This document shows, in pieces, positions 62,723 through 64,000 of a stretch of 64,000 nucleotides of DNA. Source of the stretch: Bacteroides sp. 214 (GTDB taxonomy: Bacteria > Bacteroidota > Bacteroidia > Bacteroidales > Bacteroidaceae); the NCBI RefSeq assembly GCF_010501015.1, contig NZ_QVML01000006.1, positions 124,001 through 188,000 on the forward strand. Reading direction: 5' to 3'. Each line of letters opens with the position of its first letter. Within the stretch, counting starts at the first letter, position 1. Under the pieces are notes generated by a model, which was given only the letters and a program-made list of their open reading frames with translations, did not search any database and had not been told where the DNA came from. Both the position numbers and the translations under genes were made by a program.

Positions 62723-63796
62723 ATGATAGAAGAGTATCAGGACGAAATAGAAGATAACGACATTGAATATATAGACTCGGGAGATAGCGCACCCGATTTA
62801 TACGAACATTTCCGTGTGGTGGCAGACAAGGGACAAACGCTTATACGGGTGGACAAGTTCCTGCACGACCGTATACCCAATGTGTCGCGCAACCGCATAC
62901 AGAATGCTGCCGACTCAGGTTTCGTACATGTAGACGGAGTACCTGTGAAGAGCAACTACCGCATAAAACCAGACCAGGTGGTGACGATTATGATGAATCG
63001 TCCGCCCTACAACAACGACATAATACCTGAAGACATTCCCCTCGACATCGTGTATGAAGACGATTGTTTGATGGTTATCAATAAACCCGCTGGGATGGTG
63101 GTACACCCCGGACATGGCAACTATACCGGCACGCTGGTCAATGCCATCGCGTGGCACCTGAAAAGTAATCCTTATTACGATGCCAACGACCCGCATGTGG
63201 GACTGGTGCATCGCATAGACAAAGATACATCTGGCCTGTTGGTCGTGGCAAAAATGCCCGGAGCCAAAACAAATCTGGGTCTTCAGTTCTTTAATAAAAC
63301 CACCCGCAGGCTCTACCGTGCCCTTGTGTGGGGCAATGTCGAGGTCGACGAAGGGACTATCATAGGCAACCTCGCACGCGACCCCAACAATCGCATGCAG
63401 ATGAAAGTCTTTGACGACCCTTTTGTGGGGAAATACGCCGTAACGCATTACCGTGTGCTCGAGCGTTTTGGCTATGTCACCTTTGTGGAGTGTCGCCTCG
63501 AAACAGGACGCACACACCAGATACGTGCACACATGAGGCACATCGGTCATACCCTCTTTAACGACGCGCGCTATGGAGGCGACGAAATACTGAGGGGAAC
63601 CCACTTTAGTAAGTATAAACAATTCGTAAACAACTGTTTCGACATTTGTCCGCGACAGGCGCTCCATGCCCTGACGCTCGGCTTTGAGCATCCGCTTACG
63701 GGCGAAGACCTGGACTTTACCACGCAGCTACCCCAAGACATGACGCAGCTGCTGGAGAAATGGAGAAACTACATTAGTAACAGAGAAATAGAATAA
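62723..63796 (+). CDS. rluD: 23S rRNA pseudouridine synthase RluD family
   Basis: Forms pseudouridine in helix 69 of 23S rRNA, by homology. The 357-aa protein (ATG 62723; TTG 62720 is possible) has an N-terminal S4 domain (VDKFLHDRIPNVSRNRIQNAADSGFVHVDG), the VVHPGHGNYTGTLVNAI segment and the catalytic HRIDKDTSGLLVVAK with the essential Asp, and RTHQIRAHMRHIGH near the end. The acidic N-terminus (EEYQDEIEDNDIEYID) extends beyond E. coli RluD. Its stop shares the A of the ddl ATG. Confidence 0.94.
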   Translation: MIEEYQDEIEDNDIEYIDSGDSAPDLYEHFRVVADKGQTLIRVDKFLHDRIPNVSRNRIQNAADSGFVHVDGVPVKSNYRIKPDQVVTIMMNRPPYNNDIIPEDIPLDIVYEDDCLMVINKPAGMVVHPGHGNYTGTLVNAIAWHLKSNPYYDANDPHVGLVHRIDKDTSGLLVVAKMPGAKTNLGLQFFNKTTRRLYRALVWGNVEVDEGTIIGNLARDPNNRMQMKVFDDPFVGKYAVTHYRVLERFGYVTFVECRLETGRTHQIRAHMRHIGHTLFNDARYGGDEILRGTHFSKYKQFVNNCFDICPRQALHALTLGFEHPLTGEDLDFTTQLPQDMTQLLEKWRNYISNREIE

Positions 63797-64000
63797 TGAA
63801 ACGTACAATTGCTGTCATTGCCGGTGGAGACTCTTCGGAGCTACCCGTGTCGCTACGTAGCGCCGAAACCATTTATGCCGCCATAGACAAAGAAAAATAT
63901 CAGGTATACACAGTAGAGATGCAAGGATTGCGCTGGGAAGTTCGCTTGCCCGATGGCAGCGTGGCACCTATAGAACGCAACGATTTTAGCTTCGTTCATA
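63796..64000 (+). CDS. ddl: D-alanine--D-alanine ligase, 3'-truncated by the window
   Basis: Only 68 codons lie in the window: MKRTIAVIAGGDSSELPVS, then LRSAETIYAAIDKEKYQVYTVEMQGLRWEV. The N-terminal ATP-grasp pre-domain with the GGxSxE-like start is characteristic of Ddl. It makes the D-Ala-D-Ala substrate of MurF, whose gene is also in the window. It overlaps the rluD stop by one base, so the operon PASTA–rluD–ddl is continuous. Confidence 0.88.
   Translation, partial: MKRTIAVIAGGDSSELPVSLRSAETIYAAIDKEKYQVYTVEMQGLRWEVRLPDGSVAPIERNDFSFVH

Overview
The window is chromosomal DNA from a member of the order Bacteroidales. The evidence is the gene set (class I fumarase, a CdaA-type diadenylate cyclase next to folP, PASTA–RluD–Ddl order, HU-like protein with a C-terminal extension, DUF4954, TonB-receptor-like barrels), promoters of the Bacteroidetes type (TAnnTTTG -7 box), almost no Shine-Dalgarno sequences, and one secreted protein with a type IX secretion (T9SS) sorting tail. 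The T9SS protein and moderate GC point to a Dysgonomonadaceae, Tannerellaceae or Porphyromonadaceae relative rather than a gut Bacteroides, but the family is not certain.

Layout. 1-2262: end of murQ and a serine hydrolase–SGNH fusion (muropeptide recycling). 2634-9505: murF, then divergent folP–cdaA–tldD–tldE and a small outer-membrane barrel. 9638-12217: an HU-like gene with a 22-bp tandem array in its upstream region, and a decayed XRE regulator translationally fused to an AlbA/Schlafen-type ATP-binding regulator with a hypermutable 11-bp coding repeat. 12328-17204: a 1419-aa acyl-CoA dehydratase activase and its TetR regulator with a double operator. 17495-19734: pta–ackA. 19979-25654: two coupled GNAT-fold genes, a sugar-phosphate transferase, a helix-hairpin-helix protein and an NSS transporter. 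25655-26998: 1.3 kb of non-coding repeats. 26999-35133: vanZ-like gene, TPR protein, then pyrH and frr–rsgA separated by a 4.3-kb AT-rich island (orphan RHS tip, small partner, two transglutaminase-like secreted paralogues). 35283-41828: RND efflux operon ending in a PL10 pectate lyase. 42047-43995: AT-rich three-gene cassette with a fulvocin-C-like cysteine-rich lipoprotein and a membrane thioredoxin. 44035-53036: nucleosidase, fumarase, DUF4954, hflX, a lipoprotein, rpmH, efp and a glycosyltransferase. 53063-64000: radC, a TonB-receptor-like barrel, sufT-like, lpxH-like, a TPR–AraC regulator, the T9SS-sorted protein, alkaline phosphatase, PASTA–rluD–ddl (ddl cut by the window end).

Most of the window is housekeeping. 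The two AT-rich cassettes (29563-33479 and 42047-43995) and the repeats stand out. A recurring feature is tandem repetition with a 22-bp period (or 11 bp inside a gene): it occurs at several intergenic loci with unrelated unit sequences, and one family is shared in both orientations by three loci. No tRNA, rRNA, transposase, integrase or CRISPR array was seen.
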